Below the pieces are notes generated by a model, which saw nothing but the letters and a program-made list of their open reading frames with translations, was not told where the DNA came from and did no database searches. Source: Schlesneria paludicola DSM 18645 (lineage in GTDB: Bacteria; Planctomycetota; Planctomycetia; Planctomycetales; Planctomycetaceae). Taken from it: DNA of 64,000 bases. The translations under genes and the position numbers were made by a program. Of the stretch, positions 8,747 through 17,690 are shown piece by piece; position 1 is the first letter of the stretch; the number at the start of each line of letters is the position of its first letter. The stretch is from the NCBI RefSeq assembly GCF_000255655.1, contig NZ_JH636435.1:2984065-3048064 (forward strand), written 5' to 3'.

Positions 8747-9823
8747 CTAGAACCTCGCTCGTTCTTCGTCCGGCAATCCGCGCTGCGCGCGTCGCGCAAT
8801 CTGATCGGCATACACATCACGCCGGTCGATGAAGAACATTCCGCCCTTGCGTCCGCGCATTCTGATTCGGTAATAACTACCCCATGCCAGTAGCTTTTCG
8901 GGCCAGATCGCGTACTCGCGACCTTGATCGTATGGGCCACTTTGGAAATAGTGCCCATGACCAATGGGAGGACGTGCCACAGCGTCAGCGCCCCCTGATT
9001 TCTTCAATGCATACACGTCGTCGGACCAATACCCGGTGATCAAATTCGCCGCCGGAAATGGAGCGGAGTTGCCCCATAAGACATGGGCCTGTGGACCGTT
9101 CGGATTACAGAACCAGCGAAAATGCGTCCGCATGCAACAGGACAGATACGCGTACTCGCGCGGGTCATAATCACGATCGCGCAACATGAACAAGACTTCT
9201 CGACGTTCCGCCTTGACGAATCGCGCCAGCTCGCGGCGGAAGGCAGGATCGTTGATGTGCCGATAGGCGTCCTGCAAATCATTCAGCAGAATGATCCCGC
9301 TGTTGAAGTGCGAGCTGCCGTGCATGTAGTTGATGCAATGCGGCATTCGCCGCGCAGGCCCGATGGGAACTTCGGGCACGATTGCCGATTGTCGAACGCG
9401 CTGCGCAAGAAACCGTCCATTGGCCAGTAGCACAGTCTCATCCGAGATATTCGCCAAGTGCTCGGCGGGCGGCGATCTGTAAATCAGATTATCGCGCCAG
9501 ATCAGTTCGCCCGTATGCGGACTGACGCCTGTGACCCAAGGATGATCGACGTTCACCAAGCCGGCAGCCAACGGCCGGAAACGCAGAATGTCGAGCACGC
9601 GGAGGATGTCGCTGCCATTCCGAAACATCTGCCCGCTCCAATGCAGCGGTAGCGTCAGCCAATAGGCTACAGACTCGTCGAACAGGCCCGTGGAAGGCAC
9701 ATGTGAGCGTCGCCTCAATGGACTACGTTCATATGCTAAAGAAGCATTTTCTCTTCGACAGCTCTCAAGCTGCGAATTGTCGAGAAGTTCGCCGCCCGCC
9801 GACTGAATCATTCGCTTACTCAC
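8747..9823 (-). CDS. Unrecognised 358-residue protein, first gene of the ynj-like operon
   Basis: I do not recognise this protein. It has no signal peptide and no membrane segments. The N-terminal 45 residues are polar and arginine-rich; the rest is rich in aromatic residues, arginine and histidine. Blocks include VNVDHPWVTGVSPHTGELIW, an HCINYMHGSSHFNSG histidine cluster, SCCMRTHFRWF and PIGHGHYFQSGPYDQGREYA. The His/Cys/Asp-rich centre suggests a metalloenzyme, but no known motif fits. It is probably the first gene of the operon, since more than 60 bases separate it from the arsI-like gene and the next gene starts two bases after its stop. ATG at 9823 follows GATCTTGTGAGTAAGCGA-type sequence with a weak ribosome site, so a start at the fifth codon is possible. 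Confidence 0.7.
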   Translation of the reverse strand: MSKRMIQSAGGELLDNSQLESCRRENASLAYERSPLRRRSHVPSTGLFDESVAYWLTLPLHWSGQMFRNGSDILRVLDILRFRPLAAGLVNVDHPWVTGVSPHTGELIWRDNLIYRSPPAEHLANISDETVLLANGRFLAQRVRQSAIVPEVPIGPARRMPHCINYMHGSSHFNSGIILLNDLQDAYRHINDPAFRRELARFVKAERREVLFMLRDRDYDPREYAYLSCCMRTHFRWFCNPNGPQAHVLWGNSAPFPAANLITGYWSDDVYALKKSGGADAVARPPIGHGHYFQSGPYDQGREYAIWPEKLLAWGSYYRIRMRGRKGGMFFIDRRDVYADQIARRAQRGLPDEERARF

Positions 9824-9887
9824 AAGATCTTACGATGATGAGACTATACGAGTCAGAAACGCCGAGTTTCACAGGCAAATGAGGACC

Positions 9888-10511
9888 TCAGGAATTCGCA
9901 GTAGGCGACGGAACCTGGCAAGTGTCTGCAGGAATGGGTGATTCGAATTCGACCGCACTTTGATCCGACAGATGTTTGGGACCAAACGCGTTGTTCCACC
10001 ATCGACTGAGCATTCCACGAATGCCGAACGCCTTCAGCGGCGCAGACCAGAGTTTGACTTTGTTGTGCTTTTCGCCCCAATCTGGAACGTCGTTGTGGAA
10101 AACATAGACTTCCCACAATGTTCCATCGGGATCGGTGATCCAGAGCTTCGACTGATGCGCATAACAGCACTGCACATCATCTTGCCGACCAATTCTCGCG
10201 TTGACCGACTTCATGCGGGCAAGCACTGCTTCAAGATTTTCGAGCGACGTCAGCCGCAGCCCAAGATGATTGAGAGGCCCGCCCGTACAGGCCCGTTTGG
10301 GCTTCAATGAAAGCACGAGTGGTGGTTCGTTAAGCTCAAACTTAGCGTAGTCCTCATACCATTTGACGGGCGACTCACCAAACAATGCCGCATAAAACGG
10401 AACGGAACGATTAAGATCCGAAACATTCAGGCTCGCATGAAACTTGACCTGCGAAATCGCCTCGACTGGAGTTCGATTCAAGATCGTCGTATCACAAGTC
10501 TGAACGGTCAT
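9888..10511 (-). CDS. ArsI/CadI-like vicinal-oxygen-chelate dioxygenase
   Basis: The 207-residue protein has a VOC (glyoxalase-fold) domain: metal-ligand His in VKFHASLNVSDL, NHLGL in the middle and a Glu in GTLWEVYVF. A vicinal cysteine pair in DVQCCYAHQ followed by KLWITDPDG matches the ArsI C-As lyase/CadI group, in which the pair binds trivalent organoarsenicals. About 60 residues follow the domain with no recognised motif. I start at the ATG at 10511 because GGAGAG lies about 6 bases upstream; the frame extends seven codons further. No arsR or arsenic transporter is next to it, so an arsenic role is probable from motif only. Confidence 0.8.
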   Translation of the reverse strand: MTVQTCDTTILNRTPVEAISQVKFHASLNVSDLNRSVPFYAALFGESPVKWYEDYAKFELNEPPLVLSLKPKRACTGGPLNHLGLRLTSLENLEAVLARMKSVNARIGRQDDVQCCYAHQSKLWITDPDGTLWEVYVFHNDVPDWGEKHNKVKLWSAPLKAFGIRGMLSRWWNNAFGPKHLSDQSAVEFESPIPADTCQVPSPTANS

Positions 10512-10810
10512 TTGTCGCTCTCCGATCAACATCTTGGCTGGGGCACCGAATACTTTAGACAGCGGATACCATTAATCAAACCCTAGCGAGCGAATCCTGA
10601 ATCAACCATAGTCTACGGCTCGATTTCAAAACCGGCGCTGGTATCTGATGTCAACTTGAGAAACCACGTGCCGCCGCGCCCGCACCACCCCCACGTGCGA
10701 TTGGCCGCCCCCTCTAAACGTTCGCGGATACGACCTGATTCAAGAATTCGAACAAAGTCGCGATAGCGTGAGTTCGGAGGTCAACTCGCGGGTAGAACAA
10801 CGTGCGCACG
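10512..10810. other. Intergenic stretch between arsI-like gene and DUF1559 lipoprotein gene
   Basis: About 300 bases with no convincing open frame. It should hold the promoter of the arsI-like gene. I see no repeat or terminator. Confidence 0.5.
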
Positions 10811-11212
10811 TTATTGCGCCTCGAGGATGATGTTCTTATCGCCAGTCTCGGGAATTTCAATCTCCCAAGGCGTCTTTTTAGGATCGCCGTATTGCGGCAA
10901 CTTAATTGCGTTGGCCAAGGGAGGATTCAAACAGACCTTGTATTTCCCTGGGGAAACTCCATCACCGAATGGATAGGTCTTCATGATAAAGCTGCCGTTG
11001 ACTTGCAGCAGACTCGAGGGCCTATCGTTCTGATAGTCAACACTCTTATCGGGAAAGAAAATGATCGACCCCGCAGTCAGCGGCTCGCCTTTGAACATCA
11101 CTTCGCCGATCGCTGGCACAAGAACGGGGCGGCCCGATTTCCCACAGCCGCCCGTGTTGATTGCCAGAACTACGATCAGGATCGCTCCCCATCGAGATAG
11201 CATCGTTGCCAT
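10811..11212 (-). CDS. Small lipoprotein with transthyretin-like fold, planctomycete type
   Basis: The 133-residue product has a signal sequence ending in a lipobox (NTGGC) and then a short beta-rich domain: GEVMFKGEPLTAGSIIFFP and GKYKVCLNPP. This pattern (modify, add, then GxYxV) is common in small planctomycete lipoproteins with a carboxypeptidase-regulatory-like domain. The ATG at 11212 has GGTGGAAG about 7 bases upstream; a GTG at 11236 overlapping the previous stop is less likely. It is cotranscribed with the DUF1559 gene just upstream, a pairing that recurs in planctomycete genomes. It is probably a surface protein. Confidence 0.75.
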   Translation of the reverse strand: MATMLSRWGAILIVVLAINTGGCGKSGRPVLVPAIGEVMFKGEPLTAGSIIFFPDKSVDYQNDRPSSLLQVNGSFIMKTYPFGDGVSPGKYKVCLNPPLANAIKLPQYGDPKKTPWEIEIPETGDKNIILEAQ

Positions 11213-11232
11213 AAAACGACTTCCACCTAACG

Positions 11233-12258
11233 TCACTCAGAAATGACTTGACCATCAGCCGGTTGAATCATGTAGGCCAGAACGGTCGTGCTCATCGAAT
11301 AGCTCAACGTTCTTACGCTGCCATCACTGAATGCAAGTTGGCAAGCACCCGGATCTGGAGAGCCCCAATTTCCTCCACCGCACCCGCTATTCGCGGGAAC
11401 AATGACGGTGATATCTGATGCCTTGTTCGGGAACGAATTCAGAACACCGTCCGAATACATTTCATTGCCGCAACGGCCCGATCCTCCGGTTCCACCAAGA
11501 ATCCAAGGCTCGTCCCAATAAAAGCCGTTCCCTTGCCATCCCCGAGCGGCCATCGCCTTCTCTCCGAACATCACCGTATTCGACGTTCCATCCGTGATCT
11601 CTCGAAGGAAGAGCGGTTTTCCCCAGTTGGATCCGTAGGTGGTCTTGAACACCTGATCGTTGGCCGCGTAATCCGATCGTGCAGCCGCCGTCACACCTGG
11701 AGCTGAATAGCTCCAACCAGGGTAAAAAGGATCTGTGGCTGGGATGGGAAAAGCACCCGATCGGCGTGATGGCATGCTAAAGACGGGCAACGCTGTCGAC
11801 ATACATTTCAACGGATCGTTGAATAAGGCAGTTTGTTCGAGGTACGGTAACAGTGAGTAGAACGCCGAACCAAGTTGATACTTTGGCTCATCGGATGGGT
11901 CACCCCAGCTTGGACTGTAGCTGAAGGTAGGGGCCGTCGTTGTTACCAGCGGCATCGTCGTCACGGCACCGTTGACCTGCGAGACACTTGGAACTGTATG
12001 CGTCGGGCTATCGTAACCGCCGCCGGTGGGAAGATGGCCGAAAGTCTGTTCGAAGTTAAAGGCCGCCAAGGCGAGATTATGAAGATTGTTTCGTGATTGC
12101 GTTCGATATGCCGCTTGTCGTGCCTGCTGGACGGCCGGCAGCAACAATGCGATGAGAACTGCGATAATGGCAATGACGACCAGCAGTTCGATGAGCGTGA
12201 AGCCCGCACGACGCGGATGTTCAATCGCGGACACCTGACAGGATGATCTACGAATCAT
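11233..12258 (-). CDS. DUF1559 domain protein with type IV prepilin-like N-terminus
   Basis: This 341-residue protein has a prepilin cleavage/methylation motif near residue 19 ([17 protein letters not shown]) followed by [16 protein letters not shown], the classic start of planctomycete DUF1559 proteins. The C-terminal part has the family end motif, seen as [16 protein letters not shown]. The protein is presumably cleaved by a prepilin peptidase and assembled or displayed through a type II secretion/pilus-like machine; its role is not known. Central region is rich in Ser, Thr, Pro, Tyr. It precedes the small lipoprotein gene. DUF1559 genes are strongly expanded in Planctomycetes, which is the best single taxonomic clue in the window. 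Confidence 0.93.
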   Translation of the reverse strand: MIRRSSCQVSAIEHPRRAGFTLIELLVVIAIIAVLIALLLPAVQQARQAAYRTQSRNNLHNLALAAFNFEQTFGHLPTGGGYDSPTHTVPSVSQVNGAVTTMPLVTTTAPTFSYSPSWGDPSDEPKYQLGSAFYSLLPYLEQTALFNDPLKCMSTALPVFSMPSRRSGAFPIPATDPFYPGWSYSAPGVTAAARSDYAANDQVFKTTYGSNWGKPLFLREITDGTSNTVMFGEKAMAARGWQGNGFYWDEPWILGGTGGSGRCGNEMYSDGVLNSFPNKASDITVIVPANSGCGGGNWGSPDPGACQLAFSDGSVRTLSYSMSTTVLAYMIQPADGQVISE

Positions 12259-12711
12259 TCAAGATCCCTCGACGGCCTATGTTCCGACACACAATCTAAA
12301 GCCGCTCGCGGCTTGGCCCAAAACTCTAACATTCTAAAGAACATCAGAGCATAGATTCGCGCGTCGATGAATTCAAGTCGCCTACGAAAGAGTCCTGACA
12401 CCCGATTTCGGTTTGTGCCACATCTCTCAGAAGTCACAGTCAAGGGGTTCAGAATGGCTTCGCAGCTCAACCTCGAACAGTTGCTGCGAAGCACGACTGA
12501 AGGCAAATTGACGCCACACAATATGGATTGCCGGCCTATGGCCGTCGCACATTGGGAGTTCTGTTCGCTCACACTCAATGGATCGACCGAGTTTACGCAT
12601 CAGGCTGCCAAGCGGTACGGCAATCACGATCGCCAATCCACGGCGAATGACTCTCCGTAGTCCGCGGCAATGTCACACGACGATTCTGTGATCCTCGTGG
12701 AGTTGGAAAAC
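12259..12711. other. Intergenic stretch upstream of DUF1559 gene
   Basis: About 450 bases between the DUF1559 start and the stop of the secretin-N protein gene. The open frames here lack a ribosome site and recognisable product. It should contain the DUF1559 promoter. No terminator hairpin was seen. Confidence 0.5.
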
Positions 12712-15700
12712 TCAGTTACCGCGTCGGCCACCACTATTTTGACCGTTGCCGCCCGATCCGCCGCGACCACCGAATCGTCCGCCGCCGGACTGGCCGCCGT
12801 TTTGTTCCATCATGCGTTGGATCATTCGTGGGTCGCGGGTCGCATCCGGTGCGACATTCTGCCCGGGTGTCGGATTTGTTCCGTCGGGCTTCGTTGTTCG
12901 CTTGGAACGTGTGGCACCGACAGTGACTCGCGGCAGGAGTGACGTCAACGTGGATTGCACTACGGCGGGGTCCGCCGTTTTGAGTGGCACAATGCGGACA
13001 GTGCGATGGGCTTCTTTTGCACGCTCGTCGATAGCTTGAACCATCAGTTCGACGCGTTGAAACATGACTTCATTGCATGAGACGATCAAGTGGCTGGTCC
13101 GCTTGTCGACACCCAGAGACAGTTCGGCGCCCTGTGGCTTCTTGGCACCTTGCTGTTGTGCTCCGCGATTCCCACCGAACATCATCGCCAGTGGATTGAA
13201 CTGCTGATTCCCCTGTTGTTGGGGCTCCGCCGTCATGGAGTCTTTGAAGACACTCTCGATGATCTCGGCAACCTCGTCGACGTCGGCATATTCCACGGGA
13301 ATCGTACGCGGAAAACGATCGCGCATAGTTCCCGGTACTTCGCTGGCGTCCAGCAACTCCAACATCGCCTCGACGTCCTGAACAACCGCCGGCGCGCCGG
13401 TCACGAACAAGGCATTTGAACGGACGTCCGTGATGATTCGCAAATTCTGGGCAGTTCCCAATGTCTGCGTCAGACCGGTCGCATTCATCATGCTACGCCC
13501 AAACCCAGAAAAGCCGCTGGAAAATCCACCAAAGAAACTGTTGTCGTTCCCAACAGGAGTTGTAGTGACCGAGCTTTGCGGAAATAGTCGCTCGATCATC
13601 TGCGCGGCTTCCGTCGCATCGGCGGTCCGTAGATAAAAGACAGTCCACTGGGGACGCTGTGGAATCGCAGTGATGACAGCGGTGATCAAGGCTTCTAACT
13701 GATCGAGCGCCTTGGTATCGGGAGAGGTTAGTACCAGTTCGTTCCCTAAAACGGTGACTCCAATCGCATCGGGATTGTCAGCGGCCTTTGACTGATCCGC
13801 GAGAGGATGATTCGCCTCGTTCTTCTCGACCGGCACAGACTGATCCGTCACCGACTGGTCGAGCGTCGCCGCGGCAGGCTTCACCTCAGGCTGATCGTCA
13901 TTCACCGCTCGACTGTCCCGTTTCTCGGCCGCCGGTTCGGAGGCCTCTTCCACCGTCGTCTGCGTCGCCGGGACCACTGTCAGCCGCCTTGGAAGTATGC
14001 GTGTCGTTGCCGAACGTGGCGTCGCCGGTGGATTCGGAGCTCGTTCGACCTCAATCCCTGACGGACCATTGCCCCCACGTCGAAATTCCGTTCCAGTCGA
14101 TTTTCCATTCTCGGATCGTGCCGGGGCCCGCCGCGATGGTCGAACCGGCGTCCCTTCATCCGCGTTCGGGTCGCTGAACTGCGGTCTGGCACCGGGAACG
14201 CGACGATCTTTGATCGGATTGTTTCGGGAAGGAATCACGACTCGAATCGGACTATGTCCGGCTGCTCCCCACGACCGTTCAACCAGCTTCAGGATCTCGT
14301 CGGGATCGTGGTTCCCCAGGTTGAGCGTGCGAGACGTGCTGAGGTCGCGCTCTCCGTCGGCGGCTTCACCAAATCCATGTTCGCCAAGATCTCGAAGCAA
14401 AGCCTTCACTTGAATCAACTGCTCTGCGGTTCCACGAACCAGCAAGCGACGGCCATTCACATCTGCCTCAATGGACGGCGCTTTCGTCGCATCGTTGGCG
14501 AACAGATTTTTCAACGAGCTTTGCACCATCAAGGGATCTGAGCGAAGTGGAATCACAGCGACGGAACTGCTGGCATCGCCCGACGCTTTGAGCAGCCGCT
14601 GAATTTCGGTGTGATCTTCTTTCGTTCCCTGGACGAAGATCTTTCCGGCGCGTGCATCGTCGCCAACGACAACGCCGGGAATCACGTTATTCAGCATGCG
14701 GGACATGGCGGCAGAATCACCGCCCGCGACAGAATAGGCTTCGAAATAGACTGGATTGTTTCTGACTTCCAGCAGGCGACCGGAGGCATCGGTATTGGTG
14801 TCGAGCTTTGTCACCAACTCTTCGACCACTTTCAGTAGCGGTGCCGATGCGGTGACCAGCAGGATATTCAATCGGGTGTCGGCCGCAACCTGGATCTTGC
14901 CCGTGAACGGTGAGGGCGGGTTCGCAGCCGTGGGTGCTGCGGGAGCCGCCGGTTGGTTCGGAGCGCCATTTCCATCACCGCCATCTCCCCCTCGCCCGCG
15001 GAATCCTTCACGTCCAAATCCGCCCGGCCAACCTCCGCCCCCCCGACCGGGAAACTGTCCCGGCGCAGGCTGAGCGGCCGTGGAGACGGTCGGATTCAGT
15101 CCGAACAACCGTCGAACGGTCCGCTCGGCTTCGGCCGCCGTGATATGCGTCAACGGAATCGCACGGAATGCGGTCTCGCGATTGTCGATCGGTTTGCTGG
15201 CTTTCAGCAATTCCACAACTCGTCGAAGATTGCTGCCGATGTCGGTCAAGACCAATGAATTGGTGCTCTTGAGTGCCGAGGCTTTTCCCTGAGGCCCCAG
15301 GAGCGCGCTGACTTCGGTCACCATACTCGTCGCGTCAACACCTTCGAGTGGAAGAATCAGACTGAGCAATTCATTTTTGCCGCGTTGCAGCAGTTCTTCG
15401 GCCGTAACGTTCGGAACGACGTTCGGCGGAATGGGATCGGCAATGTTGAGGCAGACGAGAAACCGATCACGCCGGACCAGGACATACCCCTTCATCAACA
15501 GGTAGCCGTTCAGAATATCCAGGGCTTCGGTCATCGTGTATTGCTGATCGTCCCAATAGTTGAATGTGCCGGGAGGCACTTCGTTGAGATCGAGCGACAG
15601 ATCATTCACGTCCGCGAACAATTTCAGGACGTCCGCCCAGGCAGCGTAACGGAAGTTGAAGGATAACTTTGGCTGCTCTTTGATGGGCGTGACAGCGGAC

Positions 15701-16323
15701 GCATCCTTCACGGCCTCTTTGACCACTTCGGGTTTGTCTGCCGACGCCGGGACGGTGGCCCCGAAAGAGATGATTGTGATGGCCCCTTCGGGAGGCTTTT
15801 CTTCGAAGACGGTCCGCTTCGTCTCGGCCTGCGGAGTCTGTACAGCCGTTTCCGGTCCGATCGGGACCGCAGGTGTCCCGTTCTTTGGGGGGGCCGCAGC
15901 GGGGCGTTGATCGGCAGAATCTGCGTTTGCCTTCGCTTGCTCCGCCTTGATCTCTTCCAGACGCTTTTGCCAGGTCGCTTTCTGTTCGTCCGTCAGCAGG
16001 TGGATCGCTTTTTCGTCAAGCTCTTTGCGGGCGGCAGCGTACTCATCGGGGCTATTTTCGAACTTTCGGCGAAGGTCGATCGACTCCCGACGGAATTCCT
16101 CCAATTGTTTGCTCTGATCCTCTGTCAGCTTCAAGCTCGGAGTAAACGACTGATCGCGATAGGCCGTAAGGAAGCTGGTAGGGTCACCTCGTCGGCGGCC
16201 GCCTCGTCGGCGATCGTCATTCCCCCCTGGTTGGGCCCAGGCGAGATCACAGGTGAACAGGCACGTCAGCACAATCAGACTGAGTGTTTTCCAATGATTG
16301 CGTGAGAAGAGATTTGTTCTCAT
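12712..16323 (-). CDS. Giant secretin-N-domain repeat protein (GspD/PilQ-like periplasmic modules)
   Basis: This 1203-residue protein has a signal peptide (about 1-30), a Gly/Arg-rich stretch, and a helical segment with LTEDQSKQLEEFRRE and LLTDEQKATWQKRLEEIKAE. Several beta-alpha modules of the secretin N-type follow: ILPLEGVDATSMVTEVSALL, AIPLTHITAAEAERTVRRLF, TVFYLRTADATEAAQMIERL, TIPVEYADVDEVAEIIESVF and VRIVPLKTADPAVVQSTLTS. Each is followed by a strand such as LRIITDVRSNALFVTG. Linkers are rich in Pro, Gly and Arg. The C-terminal outer-membrane secretin barrel is not seen; the protein ends in a Gly/Arg/Ser/Asn tail. The likely role is a periplasmic or envelope scaffold. No other secretion gene adjoins it. 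Confidence 0.82.
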   Translation of the reverse strand: MRTNLFSRNHWKTLSLIVLTCLFTCDLAWAQPGGNDDRRRGGRRRGDPTSFLTAYRDQSFTPSLKLTEDQSKQLEEFRRESIDLRRKFENSPDEYAAARKELDEKAIHLLTDEQKATWQKRLEEIKAEQAKANADSADQRPAAAPPKNGTPAVPIGPETAVQTPQAETKRTVFEEKPPEGAITIISFGATVPASADKPEVVKEAVKDASAVTPIKEQPKLSFNFRYAAWADVLKLFADVNDLSLDLNEVPPGTFNYWDDQQYTMTEALDILNGYLLMKGYVLVRRDRFLVCLNIADPIPPNVVPNVTAEELLQRGKNELLSLILPLEGVDATSMVTEVSALLGPQGKASALKSTNSLVLTDIGSNLRRVVELLKASKPIDNRETAFRAIPLTHITAAEAERTVRRLFGLNPTVSTAAQPAPGQFPGRGGGGWPGGFGREGFRGRGGDGGDGNGAPNQPAAPAAPTAANPPSPFTGKIQVAADTRLNILLVTASAPLLKVVEELVTKLDTNTDASGRLLEVRNNPVYFEAYSVAGGDSAAMSRMLNNVIPGVVVGDDARAGKIFVQGTKEDHTEIQRLLKASGDASSSVAVIPLRSDPLMVQSSLKNLFANDATKAPSIEADVNGRRLLVRGTAEQLIQVKALLRDLGEHGFGEAADGERDLSTSRTLNLGNHDPDEILKLVERSWGAAGHSPIRVVIPSRNNPIKDRRVPGARPQFSDPNADEGTPVRPSRRAPARSENGKSTGTEFRRGGNGPSGIEVERAPNPPATPRSATTRILPRRLTVVPATQTTVEEASEPAAEKRDSRAVNDDQPEVKPAAATLDQSVTDQSVPVEKNEANHPLADQSKAADNPDAIGVTVLGNELVLTSPDTKALDQLEALITAVITAIPQRPQWTVFYLRTADATEAAQMIERLFPQSSVTTTPVGNDNSFFGGFSSGFSGFGRSMMNATGLTQTLGTAQNLRIITDVRSNALFVTGAPAVVQDVEAMLELLDASEVPGTMRDRFPRTIPVEYADVDEVAEIIESVFKDSMTAEPQQQGNQQFNPLAMMFGGNRGAQQQGAKKPQGAELSLGVDKRTSHLIVSCNEVMFQRVELMVQAIDERAKEAHRTVRIVPLKTADPAVVQSTLTSLLPRVTVGATRSKRTTKPDGTNPTPGQNVAPDATRDPRMIQRMMEQNGGQSGGGRFGGRGGSGGNGQNSGGRRGN

Positions 16324-17690
16324 GTCGATTCCTCAGCCGTCACTCAGGTTGGACGTGCGAATTGCCATCATCCCGAAAGAATAAACGGTCGGATTCCGTT
16401 GAAACATCGATATCCGTGATGTCGTCGCTACAACCGATGCGATTAGGCGCGTTCAAGCCCCACAAATCGTCAGGATACGCTGAAAGAAAGCGTGTCCCTA
16501 TGCTATTTGGCAAATTCAGGTGGATTTCACGCAGGCGAGATTCAGTTTCGATTGCGTTACCGCGACCGAGACGCCGCGCGCATGGCGCTTTCACAGATTT
16601 GCGTCACATCTAACGGCGTTGAATCGTTTATTTGGACCGTCGCCCGGGATCAACTCTTGGAGTTGTCGGACGGACATCGAAACCAGGTCAAAGGATTCTC
16701 TCGAATGCGTATTTCGGGAGTTCCATTAAAGAAACCGTGGGCTGTCGATCTGCTCAACACCGACGACGCAGGGGCTCGTCCGACCGTAGGCGCCGCGTAC
16801 TCTTCTATATGCATTGCGGCCATGCCCCAATCAGCCTGTTGAAATCAGGGGGACCAGCGTGAGGTCCACGTTGTCATGGCATTCTTGAATCTGTAAGGCA
16901 ACTGTTCCCCGTTATTTCAACAGAATTCAATCGCTTTCTCGTAAGGGACGTGATTGGCAATCCACGCGAACGATTTCCGCCAATGCGAGAGGGATTCACT
17001 CAAGAAGTCTGTGAAAACAGGATTGTTCATGAGAACACAACCTCTTGATGCACAGCCGTCGAGTTGGCCATCACCTTGGTTCGGTCACAATTCGTATTGT
17101 CGACGGGATGCGTTTTCCAGGCGCTACCGGAGACGGCGGCAATTTCGGTAATCCAACGTGAGTTTGCAGAGAAACGGCGGCGACTGGACAGGGAAAATGA
17201 AGTTCGCCGACAGGATCGCGCAGTTCTTCGACAAAACGTGTCAAGAGCGAATCCTGAAAAGACGATTCAAATAGCTAGACGGTTTGCAGCGGTGCGAACG
17301 ACGAAACTCTGGATGGCGATTGATCCGGAGTTTGCGAGTTGCACAGCGGAAACGTCTGGGGGGCAGGACAATCAGGTTTTTCTCAACACAGAGTTAAGGC
17401 TCTGCGAAAGGGAACGTGTATTCCCTCCCTCCACGGGTGTGTCGACCAGGGATCAAGTCGATGTGCCCGCCGATGCCCGACACGTTAAGACTTTTTTTGA
17501 GTGAGCGACGACTTTAATAGGATGAGTCGTTTCCCACGTGAAGAAAGACACCGACTCCGAGCAATCGGCGGTCTTTTCGAAGAGATTAACACTTCGACGA
17601 AGAGACCTCGTCAACACGTTTGAGGGTGAAGATCCGGAGGGTCGCGACGCCCTTCTGTGTGAGAACTATCTAGTGATTGGAGAGCCCGCG
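16324..17690. other. Long intergenic region with one MITE-like element
   Basis: About 1.37 kb separates two divergent genes. Several short open frames exist, the largest 146 codons (17064-17504), but none has a good ribosome site, recognisable domain or sensible composition. It includes one copy of the inverted-repeat element at 16832-16923. Promoters for the giant secretin-N gene and the HTH-receiver gene must lie here. Confidence 0.5.
16832..16923 (-). repeat. MITE-like inverted-repeat element, copy A
   Basis: The right end (reverse strand) reads CTGTTGAAATAACGGGG and the left end CTGTTGAAATCAGGGGG, giving imperfect terminal inverted repeats around a 60-base centre. On the minus strand the centre contains GCCATGACA followed by a GTGGACCTCACG-like stretch that matches copy B at 38325. 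No coding capacity. A non-autonomous mobile element or an intergenic palindromic repeat. Confidence 0.65.

Noticed and set aside
12367..12660. 97-codon frame upstream of the secretin-N gene stop
   Set aside because: Not supported by a start site or motif; probably the DUF1559 promoter region.
14910..15258. Proline/arginine-rich plus-strand frames inside the giant secretin-N gene
   Set aside because: They arise from antisense reading of Gly/Arg-rich repeats.
17064..17504. 146-codon frame in the long gap before the HTH-receiver gene
   Set aside because: No ribosome site, no recognisable domain and composition unlike the real genes; I treat the region as intergenic.
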